Positions 1 to 9,500 of a stretch of 10,680 bases of DNA are shown here, piece after piece. Made by a program: the position numbers and the translations under genes. Position 1 is the stretch's first letter. Every line of letters starts with the position of its first letter. The stretch spans positions 1 to 10,680 of the forward strand of contig CALFSF010000223.1 in the NCBI GenBank assembly GCA_937917025.1. The letters are read 5' to 3'. The notes below the pieces were generated by a model. That model was given only the letters and a program-made list of their open reading frames with translations. It did not search any database and was not told the DNA's origin. This DNA is from an uncultured Paraburkholderia sp. GTDB lineage: Bacteria; Pseudomonadota; Gammaproteobacteria; Burkholderiales; Burkholderiaceae.

Positions 1-437
1 CGATCCGGATGCGCATCGCAGAACGCGGAAAACTCATCGACCGGGCAGCCGAGATCGAGCGAACAGGTCGCGTCGAGATCCGGCATCAGAATGCGCTTGT
101 CCGGACTCAGAATCTTTGCCGTCTCGCCCATGAAGCGCACGCCGGCAACCACCAGCGTCCGGGCATCGTGATCGCGGCCGAAGCGCGCCATCTCCAGCGA
201 ATCGGCAACGCAGCCGCCGGTCTCGTCGGCCAGTTCCTGCAATTCGGCGTCCACATAATAATGCGCGACGAGCACCGCCTTTTCCCGCGCAAGCAGCGCA
301 CGTATGCGCGCTTTCAACGCAGCCTTCTCCTGCGCCGACGGCACGTCGGGCACCTTCGCCCACGCCTGACCCACGCCGCACGTCAAACCCTGTACCTGCG
401 GCCGGTCGTATTCGACGCTCCTGATCGCCTGATTCAT
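1..437 (-). CDS. nadA: Quinolinate synthase NadA, N-terminal part (runs off left edge)
   Basis: Quinolinate synthase condenses iminoaspartate with dihydroxyacetone phosphate to give quinolinate, the cytosolic step after NadB in de novo NAD synthesis, using a [4Fe-4S] cluster. Only the first 145 codons of a roughly 370-380 residue protein are present; the rest lies left of the window. The ATG at 437-435 gives MNQAIRSVEYDRPQ, a typical Burkholderiaceae start, and is preceded by GAGGAG (446-441, spacing 3). Visible family motifs are HYYVDAELQELADETGG (residues 59-75), the DSLEMARFG block (79-87), GVRFMGETAKIL (99-110) and DATCSLDLGCP (122-132). Cys125 in the last block should be the first of the three cluster ligands; the other two lie outside. 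It is separated from the upstream desaturase by a terminator, so it probably has its own promoter, but I see no convincing -35/-10 in the 50 bp between terminator and start. Identification is secure. Confidence 0.96.
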   Translation of the reverse strand, partial: MNQAIRSVEYDRPQVQGLTCGVGQAWAKVPDVPSAQEKAALKARIRALLAREKAVLVAHYYVDAELQELADETGGCVADSLEMARFGRDHDARTLVVAGVRFMGETAKILSPDKRILMPDLDATCSLDLGCPVDEFSAFCDAHPD

Positions 438-440
438 GAT

Positions 441-446
441 CTCCTC
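441..446 (-). promoter_or_regulatory. Ribosome binding site of nadA
   Basis: Minus-strand GAGGAG followed by ATC and then ATG. The 3-nt spacing is short, but this is the only purine-rich element near the start and the resulting N-terminus fits the family. Confidence 0.6.
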
Positions 447-495
447 TGCCCTGCTGATCTGCCATCGCGCACTTCGCGCACGTTTTCGCCCGCCC

Positions 496-527
496 AAAAA
501 GCAAAACCCCGCCAACGCGGGGTTTTG
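496..527 (-). terminator. Rho-independent terminator after the desaturase gene
   Basis: A perfect 11-bp stem (502-512 with 517-527) closes a 4-nt loop. Read on the minus strand the stem ends in GGGGTTTTG and is followed by CTTTTT (501-496), giving a U-rich tail. It lies 41 bp beyond the desaturase stop (571-569) and before the nadA start, so it should end the desaturase transcript and insulate nadA. On the plus strand the stem is followed by TGACG with no T-run, so it is directional. Confidence 0.9.
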
Positions 528-568
528 TGACGTTCCGAAATTTTAAAGTATTTCGGGATCAGCCGGGA

Positions 569-1765
569 TCAGGCATAACGACGAAGTCGCAGCGCGAATT
601 CCTGCAGCGCCTTGATGCCGCTTTGTTCGGCACGATGGCACCAGTCCTGCAGCTGCACGAGCAACTGTTCGCGCGATGCGTTGGAGCGCTCCCACATCGC
701 CGCGAGGTCGCTACGCAGTTCGATGTATGTGCGCAGTTTCTGGCTGTTTGCGAAAAGCTGCGGAAGCTGACGCTTCTGCGGTTCGTCGAGACCGTCTTCT
801 TCCTTGTGGACCCACTTGCGTGCGCCTCGCATCAATTGATACTTCTCACGCGCGCCGCCTTCTTTCAGGTGAGCCAGTTCCTGGCGATACGCGCGCTTGA
901 GCGCCTTGCCGTAACGCGCCATCACTTCGTAGCGGTTCGCGAGCACCGCCTGCAGCGTGTCCTGATCGAGCACCATCTTGCCCGATGTGAGACGCGGCGT
1001 CGGCGCAACCTTCTTCACCTTGGCGAGCCTGAACGCCGACATGATGCGGATGTACATCCAGCCGATGTCGAACTCGTACCACTTGTTCGACAGCTTGGCC
1101 GACGTGGCATACGTATGATGATTGTTGTGCAGTTCTTCGCCGCCGATCAGGATGCCCCACGGGAAGATGTTCGTGCTCGCATCCGACGAGTTGAAGTTGC
1201 GGTAACCCCACCAGTGCGCGAGGCCGTTCACGACGCCCGCCGCCCAGAACGGAATCCAGATCATCTGCACGGCCCAGACGCTCAGGCCGACGATGCCGAA
1301 CAGCGCAACGTTGATCACCATCATCACGCTGATACCGAGGATCGGATACTTCGTGTAGACGTTGCGTTCGATCCAGTCGTTCGGCGTGCCGTGGCTGAAC
1401 TTGCGCAGCGTTTCTTCGTTCTTCGCCTCGGCGCGATACAGTTCCGCGCCTTCGAGCAGCACTTTCCAGATACCGCGCGTCTGCGGGCTGTGCGGATCTT
1501 CCTCGGTCTCGCACTTCGCGTGGTGCTTGCGGTGAATCGCTGCCCACTGCGCTGTCAGCATGCCCGTGGTCATCCACAGCCAGAAACGGAAAAAGTGACT
1601 GGCGACAGGATGCAGATCCAGCGCCCGGTGAGCCTGGCAGCGATGGAGATAGACCGTCACGCCGATGATGGTGATGTGCGTCACCGCGAGCGTGTAAAGC
1701 ACGAGTTGCCACCACGAAAGACGAAGCAGGCCGTGGGCAAGAAAGTCGAGCAGGGAGTTCAGCAA
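569..1765 (-). CDS. Membrane fatty acid desaturase (acyl delta-9 type) with extended C-terminal tail
   Basis: Integral-membrane di-iron desaturase of 398 residues, expected to put a cis double bond (probably delta-9) into acyl chains at the inner membrane and so tune fluidity. The three histidine boxes are HRCQAH (41-46), HRKHH (78-82) and HNNHH (213-217), with a further conserved His in GLAHWWGYRN (181-190). Hydrophobic segments lie at about 19-40, 60-76, 143-160 and 164-182. The start is TTG at 1765-1763: an in-frame stop at 1774-1772 excludes anything longer, and the next Met (65) would lose the first His box. A weak AGGT lies 9 nt upstream. Residues 260-398 are charged and helical, not part of the catalytic fold; residues 309-398 resemble the C-terminal end of ISL3-family transposases (see findings). 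The substrate (acyl-CoA or phospholipid-bound acyl) cannot be decided from sequence. It appears to be a single-gene unit ending at the terminator at 496-527. Confidence 0.93.
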   Translation of the reverse strand: MLNSLLDFLAHGLLRLSWWQLVLYTLAVTHITIIGVTVYLHRCQAHRALDLHPVASHFFRFWLWMTTGMLTAQWAAIHRKHHAKCETEEDPHSPQTRGIWKVLLEGAELYRAEAKNEETLRKFSHGTPNDWIERNVYTKYPILGISVMMVINVALFGIVGLSVWAVQMIWIPFWAAGVVNGLAHWWGYRNFNSSDASTNIFPWGILIGGEELHNNHHTYATSAKLSNKWYEFDIGWMYIRIMSAFRLAKVKKVAPTPRLTSGKMVLDQDTLQAVLANRYEVMARYGKALKRAYRQELAHLKEGGAREKYQLMRGARKWVHKEEDGLDEPQKRQLPQLFANSQKLRTYIELRSDLAAMWERSNASREQLLVQLQDWCHRAEQSGIKALQEFALRLRRYA

Positions 1766-1788
1766 GTCGGTTTACCTGTGTGACGTGC

Positions 1789-1813
1789 GACATCCGCCGT
1801 AAGGGCCGATGTC
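1789..1813 (-). repeat. Inverted repeat in the desaturase leader
   Basis: GACATC (1789-1794) pairs with GATGTC (1808-1813). After one C-C mismatch a further 3 bp (1796-1798 with 1804-1806) close a 5-nt loop. It lies 24 nt upstream of the TTG start and overlaps a consensus TTGACA (1815-1810 on the minus strand). It could be an operator or a leader hairpin; there is no U-run, so it is not a terminator. Confidence 0.45.
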
Positions 1814-1871
1814 AAGAAAGTGAAAGCATATATCAGGATTCGACGGCATTTTACTAGAACCGTTCCAAGTG

Positions 1872-1880
1872 ATTGTAACA
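1872..1880 (-). promoter_or_regulatory. Candidate extended -10 promoter of the desaturase gene
   Basis: Minus-strand TGTTACAAT is an extended -10 (TGn plus TACAAT). A 7-A run lies just upstream, and GCTACA at 17-nt spacing is a poor -35 (3 of 6). Initiation would fall near 1865, giving a leader of about 100 nt that includes the inverted repeat at 1789-1813. The rest of the 216-bp gap (1766-1981) is AT-richer than its surroundings and shows no gene. Confidence 0.35.
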
Positions 1881-1981
1881 AATGAGGATTTTTTTGTAGC
1901 ACCGCAAAGAATATGCGATCTGAAAGCCCGGAATCCAGGTAAATCATGCCGCGAACGGCGGCGGCAAAGCCGTCCCGCCTG

Positions 1982-3334
1982 TCAGGCGCCGTTGTCGGCC
2001 TTGCCGGCGGTTTGACCGGTCAGCGTTACCGCCTGCGACAGAATGTCGCTGCCGCCGACGATCCGCACTTCGCGTTGCGCGAACGGAATGGAAATGCCGT
2101 TGGCCGCGAACAGCCGCCAGATGTTCAGGTTGATCGCCGAGCGCACGCTCGACGTGCCCTGGGCGGCGTTCTCGATCCAGAAACCGAGTTCGAGGTTGAC
2201 GCCATCGGTGCCGAAGCTGACGAGGTACGGCGTCGGCGCCGGCTCCTGCAGCACGCGGGGTACGTCTTTCGCGGCCTGAACCAGCAGCGCCATCGCCTGA
2301 TCGAGATCGGACGTGTAGGCGATCTGCACCGCCGCCTTCGCGTAACCGCGCGTCAGATACGACGACTGGTTCTGCACGACGTCGGTGATAAGCTTCTCGT
2401 TCGGGATCAGCGTTTCGATGCCGTCGAGTCCGCGCACCACCGTATAGCGCGTGCGGATCTGCGTCACCATGCCCTGCAGGCCGGTCACGCTGATCGTGTC
2501 GCCGATGCGCAGCGACCGGTCGATCAGGATGATGAAGCCCGACACGTAGTTGCTCGCGATCTTCTGCAGGCCAAACCCCAGCCCGACACCGAGCGCGCCG
2601 CCGAACACGCCGAGCACGGTCACGTCGATACCCACGAGCGACAGGCTGATCAGGATCGCGGCCAGCATCAGCAGCGCACGCCCGAGGCGCGCGAGCACGA
2701 CCTTCAGGTTCGCATCGAGCGTGGTCGAGCGCGTCAGACGGTCTTCGAACGCCGAGCCAAGCCACATCGCGACGATCATCGTGACGCAGACCCACAGGAG
2801 GCCCGTCGACAGCGACAGCAGCGTCATATGCGCGTTCGCGACGCGGAATTTGACGCTCGCCATCCATGCGAGCACGGAATCCTGGATGCCCATGACGGTC
2901 AGCGCCATGCCGATCCAGACGACCACCGAGACAACCTTCTCGACGAGGAACAGCAGCCCGTGCGCCTCGCCGTCGCTGCTGAAAACGCGGCGCGCGAAAT
3001 AGAACGCGATGTAGATCAGGCCGATGCCGAAGAGCGGCACGAGCGCCAGATCGAGCAGCGCCGTGTGCATGAAATGCGCGGTGATCGTGCTCGCGAGCCA
3101 CACGAACACGCCGCCGACGAGCGGAAAGAACGCCTTGTTGAGGCTTTCCGCGCCGAAGTGCAGCTTCTGGTAGCGCGTCTGGCGCCGCAGGTCGAGCGTG
3201 CGGCGCACGAGGCGCGCGACGATCCACGCGACAGCGAGCGTGGAGAGCAGGATCGCCGCCTGCCACAGGATCACCGGCTGCCCCAGGTCGCGCACGATAT
3301 CGCGGGGCAAGTGGGAAAGAAGACGTTCTTCCAT
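1982..3334 (-). CDS. MscS-family mechanosensitive ion channel
   Basis: A 450-residue inner-membrane channel of the small-conductance mechanosensitive family, which opens under membrane tension and releases solutes during hypo-osmotic shock. Several hydrophobic segments precede the pore (about 22-42, 68-88, 97-113, 132-150, 172-193, 220-234). The pore-lining TM3 helix is the Gly/Ala-rich stretch VLGVFGGALGVGLGFGL (240-256), followed by QKIASNYVSGFIILIDR (257-273) and the beta domain starting RIGDTI; the alpha/beta cytoplasmic domain fills the rest. It is longer than E. coli MscS (286 residues) because of extra N-terminal membrane helices, as in many proteobacterial homologues. The start is ATG at 3334-3332; GGAGG lies 12 nt upstream, a long spacing, but no better start is seen. 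The gene starts 65 bp after the methyltransferase stop on the same strand, so it is probably the last gene of a purN-methyltransferase-mscS unit. No clear terminator follows it. Confidence 0.93.
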   Translation of the reverse strand: MEERLLSHLPRDIVRDLGQPVILWQAAILLSTLAVAWIVARLVRRTLDLRRQTRYQKLHFGAESLNKAFFPLVGGVFVWLASTITAHFMHTALLDLALVPLFGIGLIYIAFYFARRVFSSDGEAHGLLFLVEKVVSVVVWIGMALTVMGIQDSVLAWMASVKFRVANAHMTLLSLSTGLLWVCVTMIVAMWLGSAFEDRLTRSTTLDANLKVVLARLGRALLMLAAILISLSLVGIDVTVLGVFGGALGVGLGFGLQKIASNYVSGFIILIDRSLRIGDTISVTGLQGMVTQIRTRYTVVRGLDGIETLIPNEKLITDVVQNQSSYLTRGYAKAAVQIAYTSDLDQAMALLVQAAKDVPRVLQEPAPTPYLVSFGTDGVNLELGFWIENAAQGTSSVRSAINLNIWRLFAANGISIPFAQREVRIVGGSDILSQAVTLTGQTAGKADNGA

Positions 3335-3399
3335 GATTGTCAGTGCCCTCCCGGCGCCCGACCCGACCGCGCGCTTCGCGGCGGCGGGCGCTTTCGGGG

Positions 3400-4740
3400 T
3401 TACTCGGTGGCGTCTGCCGTGCCAGGCGCTTCGGTGGCGTCTGTCGTCGCTTCGGTCGCGGCAGGTGCGGCCACCGCCGCGGACGCCCGGCGCTCCATCA
3501 CGGCCGCAAAGAAACCGTCTGTCGCGTGAAGATGCGGCCACAGAGACAGGTAGTCGCCCATCGGCAGGTCGATGCGCTGCTCGGCGAGCACCTCGCCCGC
3601 CGGAATCAGCACGAAATCCGGATGATTGGCGAGGAACTGCTGCACGACCGCTTCGTTCTCGGCTTCGAGAATGCTGCAGGTCGCATACACCAGCCGCCCG
3701 CCCTTCTTCACGAGACGCGCCGCGCTCGCCAGAATCGACGCCTGTTTCGGCGCCAGTTCGGCGACCGATTCCGGCGACTGGCGCCACTTCAGATCCGGAT
3801 TGCGACGCAGCGTGCCGAGGCCGCTGCACGGCGCGTCCACCAGCACGCGGTCGATCTTGCCCGCGAGGCGCTTGATCTTCGCGTCGTGTTCGCTGTCGAT
3901 CAGCACCGGATTCACGTTCGACAGGCCGCTGCGCGCAAGGCGCGGCTTCAGCTTCGCGAGACGCCGCTCGGAGATGTCGAACGCGTAGAGACGGCCCGTC
4001 GAGCGCATCGCGGCGCCGAGTGCGAGCGTCTTGCCACCCGCGCCCGCGCAGAAGTCGACGATCATCTCGCCGCGCTTCGGCGCGACGAGCGAGCACAGCA
4101 GCTGGCTGCCTTCGTCCTGCACCTCGACCCAGCCGTTCTGGAACGCATCGAGCTTCGTGAGCGGCGGCTTGCCGACCACGCGTACGCCGAACGGCGCGAA
4201 CGGCGTCCCGCCCGCTTCGATGCCGGCCTTGCCGAGCGCTTCGAGCAGGTCGTCGCGGCTCGCCTTGATCGGGTTGGCGCGCAGGTCGAGCGGCGCCGGG
4301 TAATTCAGCGCGGCGGCGAGTTGCGCCAGTTCCGCGGGCTCGAAACGGCTCGACAGCGCCTGATAAAGCCAGTCGGGCAGATTCAGGCGGATGCGCAGCG
4401 GCAAACTTTCCGGGTCGATCTTCGAGACGTGTTCGAGCCACGTCGATTCGGCGTCCGACACGAACGGCTTGAGCGCCGAGCGCCCCGCCGTCTGCATCAG
4501 CCCGAGCAGCGCGAGGCGCCGCGCCGGGCTGCCCGTGCCGCTTTCGGCCAGATGCGCGAACTCCATGCGGCGACGCAGCACCGCGAACACCGCTTCGGCG
4601 ATCACGCCGCGCTCGCCATGCCCGAGCTTCGGATGCGCGCGGAAAAAGCGGCTCGTGGCGGCGTCCGCGGGGCCCGCGAACTTCAGCACGTCCGCGAGTA
4701 GTGTTTCAGTTTGTCCAATCAGAAAACCATGCAGCCTCAT
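3400..4740 (-). CDS. RsmB/NOP-family SAM-dependent RNA (cytosine-5) methyltransferase
   Basis: A 446-residue protein expected to transfer a methyl group from S-adenosylmethionine to C5 of a cytosine in rRNA or tRNA. The SAM-binding motif I is DFCAGAGGKT (229-238), motif IV DAPCSGLGTLRRNPDLKW (302-319) carries Cys305, and motif VI ATCSILEAENE (353-363) carries the nucleophile Cys355; both catalytic cysteines are present. The first 140 or so residues are an alpha-helical RNA-binding region without an obvious NusB signature, and residues 418-446 are a low-complexity Ala/Thr/Asp/Glu tail with a DNA repeat. I chose ATG at 4740-4738 because MRLHGFLIGQTETLL is preceded by GGAGG at 4-nt spacing; a start 12 codons further up would only add a basic stretch overlapping purN. 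Its ATGA overlap with the purN stop suggests translational coupling. Whether it methylates 16S C967 as RsmB does, or another site, is not decidable here. Confidence 0.92.
   Translation of the reverse strand: MRLHGFLIGQTETLLADVLKFAGPADAATSRFFRAHPKLGHGERGVIAEAVFAVLRRRMEFAHLAESGTGSPARRLALLGLMQTAGRSALKPFVSDAESTWLEHVSKIDPESLPLRIRLNLPDWLYQALSSRFEPAELAQLAAALNYPAPLDLRANPIKASRDDLLEALGKAGIEAGGTPFAPFGVRVVGKPPLTKLDAFQNGWVEVQDEGSQLLCSLVAPKRGEMIVDFCAGAGGKTLALGAAMRSTGRLYAFDISERRLAKLKPRLARSGLSNVNPVLIDSEHDAKIKRLAGKIDRVLVDAPCSGLGTLRRNPDLKWRQSPESVAELAPKQASILASAARLVKKGGRLVYATCSILEAENEAVVQQFLANHPDFVLIPAGEVLAEQRIDLPMGDYLSLWPHLHATDGFFAAVMERRASAAVAAPAATEATTDATEAPGTADATE
3404..3443 (-). repeat. 13-bp direct repeat in the methyltransferase C-terminal tail
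   Basis: TCGGTGGCGTCTG occurs exactly at 3404-3416 and 3431-3443, 27 bp (9 codons) apart. Read on the minus strand it encodes two copies of an Ala-Asp/Thr-Ala-Thr-Glu unit at the end of the methyltransferase. It keeps the frame and probably arose by slippage in a low-complexity tail. Confidence 0.7.
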
Positions 4741-5393
4741 ACGCCCTCCCCGGCGGTTTGACCGGCGAAGAACCATTGGGGCTCTTCCGGCGGCGTAAGC
4801 GTGACGCGCAGCCCGTCGAGAGCAAGACGCCCTTCGACGAACCAGCGCACGGCACGCGGATAAATGACATGTTCGGTGGCCAGCACGCGCGCGGCCAGCG
4901 CGGCGGCGTCGTCGCCGGCCAGCACGGGCACCGCCGACTGGATGACGATCGGCCCATGATCCAGCTGCGACGTGACAAAATGCACGGACGCGCCGTGCAG
5001 CCGCACGCCCGCGTCGAGCGCCTGCTGATGCGTTTTCAGGCCGGCGAAGCTCGGCAGCAGCGACGGATGCACGTTGAGCATCCGGCCGGCGTAACGGTCG
5101 ACGAAACCCGGCGTGAGCACGCGCATGAAGCCGGCAAGCGCCAGCAGATCGGGCGAAAAGCGGTCGATTTCAGCGGAGAGCGCGGCGTCGAACGCCGCGC
5201 GGTCGGGAAACTGGCGGTGGTCGACGACCACCGTGGCAATGCCTTGCGACGCCGCGAAAGCAAGACCCGCGGCGTCTGGACGGTTGGCAATCACGGCGGC
5301 GACCTCGGCCGGCCAGCGCTCGCGCGAGCACGCGCGGACAATGGCTTCCATGTTGCTTCCCCGTCCGGAAATCAGGATGACGAGTTTTTTCAT
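4737..5393 (-). CDS. purN: Phosphoribosylglycinamide formyltransferase (GAR transformylase)
   Basis: Uses 10-formyltetrahydrofolate to formylate glycinamide ribonucleotide, the third step of purine synthesis, in the cytosol. The 218 residues match the usual family length (about 210-220). The phosphate-binding loop SGRGSN (9-14) follows strand one. Catalytic residues equivalent to E. coli Asn106, His108 and Asp144 are visible as Asn107 and His109 in NVHPSLLP (107-114) and Asp145 in TSQLDHGP (141-148). The signature GLKTHQQALDAG (118-129) and HGASVHFV (133-140) are intact. The start ATG at 5393 gives MKKLVILISGRGSN, the standard N-terminus; no Shine-Dalgarno sequence precedes it. The stop TGA overlaps the methyltransferase ATG by 4 bases (ATGA), so the two are probably cotranscribed and coupled. 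It is divergent from ribF across 126 bp. Confidence 0.97.
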   Translation of the reverse strand: MKKLVILISGRGSNMEAIVRACSRERWPAEVAAVIANRPDAAGLAFAASQGIATVVVDHRQFPDRAAFDAALSAEIDRFSPDLLALAGFMRVLTPGFVDRYAGRMLNVHPSLLPSFAGLKTHQQALDAGVRLHGASVHFVTSQLDHGPIVIQSAVPVLAGDDAAALAARVLATEHVIYPRAVRWFVEGRLALDGLRVTLTPPEEPQWFFAGQTAGEGV

Positions 5394-5399
5394 CCGCGG

Positions 5400-5408
5400 A
5401 TTTTAACA
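5400..5408 (-). promoter_or_regulatory. Candidate extended -10 directly upstream of purN
   Basis: Minus-strand TGTTAAAAT is an extended -10 (TGn plus TAAAAT). The hexamer ends 7 nt before the purN ATG, so initiation would fall at or within 1-2 nt of the start codon, giving a leaderless or nearly leaderless mRNA. No good -35 lies 16-18 bp upstream. Confidence 0.35.
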
Positions 5409-5415
5409 TTCGGGG

Positions 5416-5432
5416 GGCCCGCAAACCGGGCC
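5416..5432. repeat. Hairpin in the purN-ribF intergenic region
   Basis: GGCCCG (5416-5421) and CGGGCC (5427-5432) form a perfect 6-bp stem around a 5-nt loop. No T-run follows on either strand, so it is not an intrinsic terminator. If purN transcription begins near 5452 the hairpin lies in its leader; otherwise it could be an operator between the divergent genes. Confidence 0.4.
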
Positions 5433-5459
5433 GCGCCGCCGTGCTGACGCCTGAGCGTT

Positions 5460-5465
5460 TATAAT
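5460..5465 (+). promoter_or_regulatory. -10 box of the ribF promoter (TATAAT)
   Basis: Perfect TATAAT 54 bp upstream of the ribF GTG start; initiation would fall near 5472, leaving a leader of about 48 nt. No recognisable TTGACA lies 16-18 bp upstream: the nearest partial match, CTGACG at 5444-5449, is only 10 bp away. The minus strand reads TATAAA over 5464-5459, so the element may also drive transcription towards purN. Confidence 0.6.
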
Positions 5466-5519
5466 CGTTTGTTTTGCGGCACTTGGCCCACTCTACTCAA
5501 ACTCGCCACACCCGCTATC

Positions 5520-6515
5520 GTGAGAGTCTTCCGCGGTCTTCCCAATGCTGAAAGCCGTGCGCCCTGCGCACTGACCATCGGCAACTTCGACGGTGTACAC
5601 CGCGGCCATCAGGCTTTGCTCGCGCACGTCCGCGCGGCCGCCGATGCGCGCGGCCTGCCCGTCTGCGTGATGACCTTCGAGCCCCACCCACGCGAATTCT
5701 TCAACCCCGCCGCCGCGCCGCCGCGCATCGCGATGCTGCGCGACAAGCTCGAAGCGCTTCGCATGAACGGCGTCGATCGCGTCGTCGTCGAGCATTTCAA
5801 CCAGACGTTTGCCAGCCAGTCGCCGGATACGTTCGTCGAGCGGATCATCGTGAACGGCCTGCACGCGCGCTGGGTGATGATCGGCGACGACTTCCGCTAC
5901 GGCGCGAAACGCGCGGGCGATTTCAATTCGCTGAAGGCGGCGGGCGAACAGCACGGCTTCGAGGTCGAGCAGATGGCGACCGTGGCCGATCCGTCCGGTG
6001 CGCGGATTTCCAGCTCCGGCGTGCGCACGGCGCTGGTCGCGGGCGACCTCGACTCGGCGCGTGCCGCGCTCGGCCGCGATTACCTGATCAGCGGCCACGT
6101 CGTACACGGCATGAAGCTCGGCCGCGATCTCGGCTTTCCCACCCTGAATCTGCCGATCGCGCACCGGCGGCCGGCGCTCGCGGGCATCTTCGTCGTGCGC
6201 GTGCACGGCGTCGAAGCGGAACCGCTGCCGGGCGTCGCGAGCCTCGGCCTGCGTCCGACCGTCGACGATTCCGGACGCGTGCTGCTCGAAGTCCACCTGC
6301 TCGACTGGCACGGCGACGCGTATGGCAAACTCGTGCGCGTCGAATTCCTGAAAAAGCTGCGCGACGAGGAGAAATACGTCGACCTCGAAACGCTGACCGC
6401 CGCGATCTCGCGCGACGTCGCCAATGCGCGCGCGTGGTTTGCGGCCGTCGGCGCGCATGCGCCGGGCAGCCGGTCGACCGGCTTCGCCACCTCGGCCACC
6501 GACCGAATTAGATAA
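5520..6515 (+). CDS. ribF: Bifunctional riboflavin kinase / FAD synthetase RibF
   Basis: Phosphorylates riboflavin to FMN and adenylates FMN to FAD in the cytosol. The 331 residues match the usual bifunctional length. The N-terminal nucleotidyltransferase domain (about 1-185) has GNFDGVHRGH (21-30, the HxGH motif), TFEPHPREFF (52-61), GDDFRYG (122-128) and RISSSGVR (162-169). The C-terminal kinase domain (about 186-310) has GRDLGFPTLN (201-210) and LLEVHLLDW (255-263), where Glu257 is the expected catalytic base. The GTG at 5520 gives MRVFRGLPNAESRAP, the family N-terminus; an ATG at 5469 would add 17 unrelated residues and lie within a few bases of the predicted transcription start, so it is rejected. 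No clear Shine-Dalgarno sequence precedes the GTG. It heads the ribF-ileS-lspA cluster, an order shared by many proteobacteria. The last 20 or so residues are low-complexity. Confidence 0.97.
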   Translation: MRVFRGLPNAESRAPCALTIGNFDGVHRGHQALLAHVRAAADARGLPVCVMTFEPHPREFFNPAAAPPRIAMLRDKLEALRMNGVDRVVVEHFNQTFASQSPDTFVERIIVNGLHARWVMIGDDFRYGAKRAGDFNSLKAAGEQHGFEVEQMATVADPSGARISSSGVRTALVAGDLDSARAALGRDYLISGHVVHGMKLGRDLGFPTLNLPIAHRRPALAGIFVVRVHGVEAEPLPGVASLGLRPTVDDSGRVLLEVHLLDWHGDAYGKLVRVEFLKKLRDEEKYVDLETLTAAISRDVANARAWFAAVGAHAPGSRSTGFATSATDRIR

Positions 6516-6662
6516 CCGCCGCGGTACGTGTCTGGCCGCAAGCCGCGCACGTGCCCCTCGCCGCGCGCACCGGACAGCGCCAGTCGCCCACGCGACCCGC
6601 CTGCCTGATGCGCGCCATGCCCCGCGTACTCCGCGACACACAGCATTCACCGCGACCTGATC

Positions 6663-9499
<2,837 letters not shown>

Positions 9500-9500
<1 letters not shown>

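Noticed and set aside
554..572. Tandem CGGGATCAG repeat (two 9-bp copies, 10-bp period) at the desaturase stop
   Set aside because: Only two copies, no matching partners elsewhere in the window; likely chance or small slippage.
527..1783. A 418-codon plus-strand frame opposite the desaturase
   Set aside because: His/Arg-rich shadow of the His-box desaturase; no family signature and no ribosome binding site.
1810..1815. Minus-strand TTGACA as the -35 of a desaturase promoter
   Set aside because: No acceptable -10 lies 16-19 bp downstream (TGTCGC, ATGTCG, GTCGCA); the extended -10 at 1872-1880 is a better candidate.
1944..1981. A GC-rich hairpin after mscS as an intrinsic terminator
   Set aside because: Several short alternative stems (GGCGG/CCGCC, ACGGC/GCCGT) but none dominant and no U-run follows on the minus strand.
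1946..3529. A 527-codon plus-strand open frame opposite mscS
   Set aside because: Arg/Asp/His/Gln-rich low-information protein, antisense to a clear MscS-family gene; a composition shadow.
1982..4441. An 819-codon minus-strand frame appearing to fuse the methyltransferase region to the MscS channel
   Set aside because: Its first 370 or so codons are the methyltransferase gene read out of frame; only the part from ATG 3334 is real. It is not a fusion protein.
5469..5519. Upstream ATG for ribF adding 17 residues
   Set aside because: It lies at the predicted transcription start, the added residues do not fit the family, and GTG at 5520 gives the conserved N-terminus.
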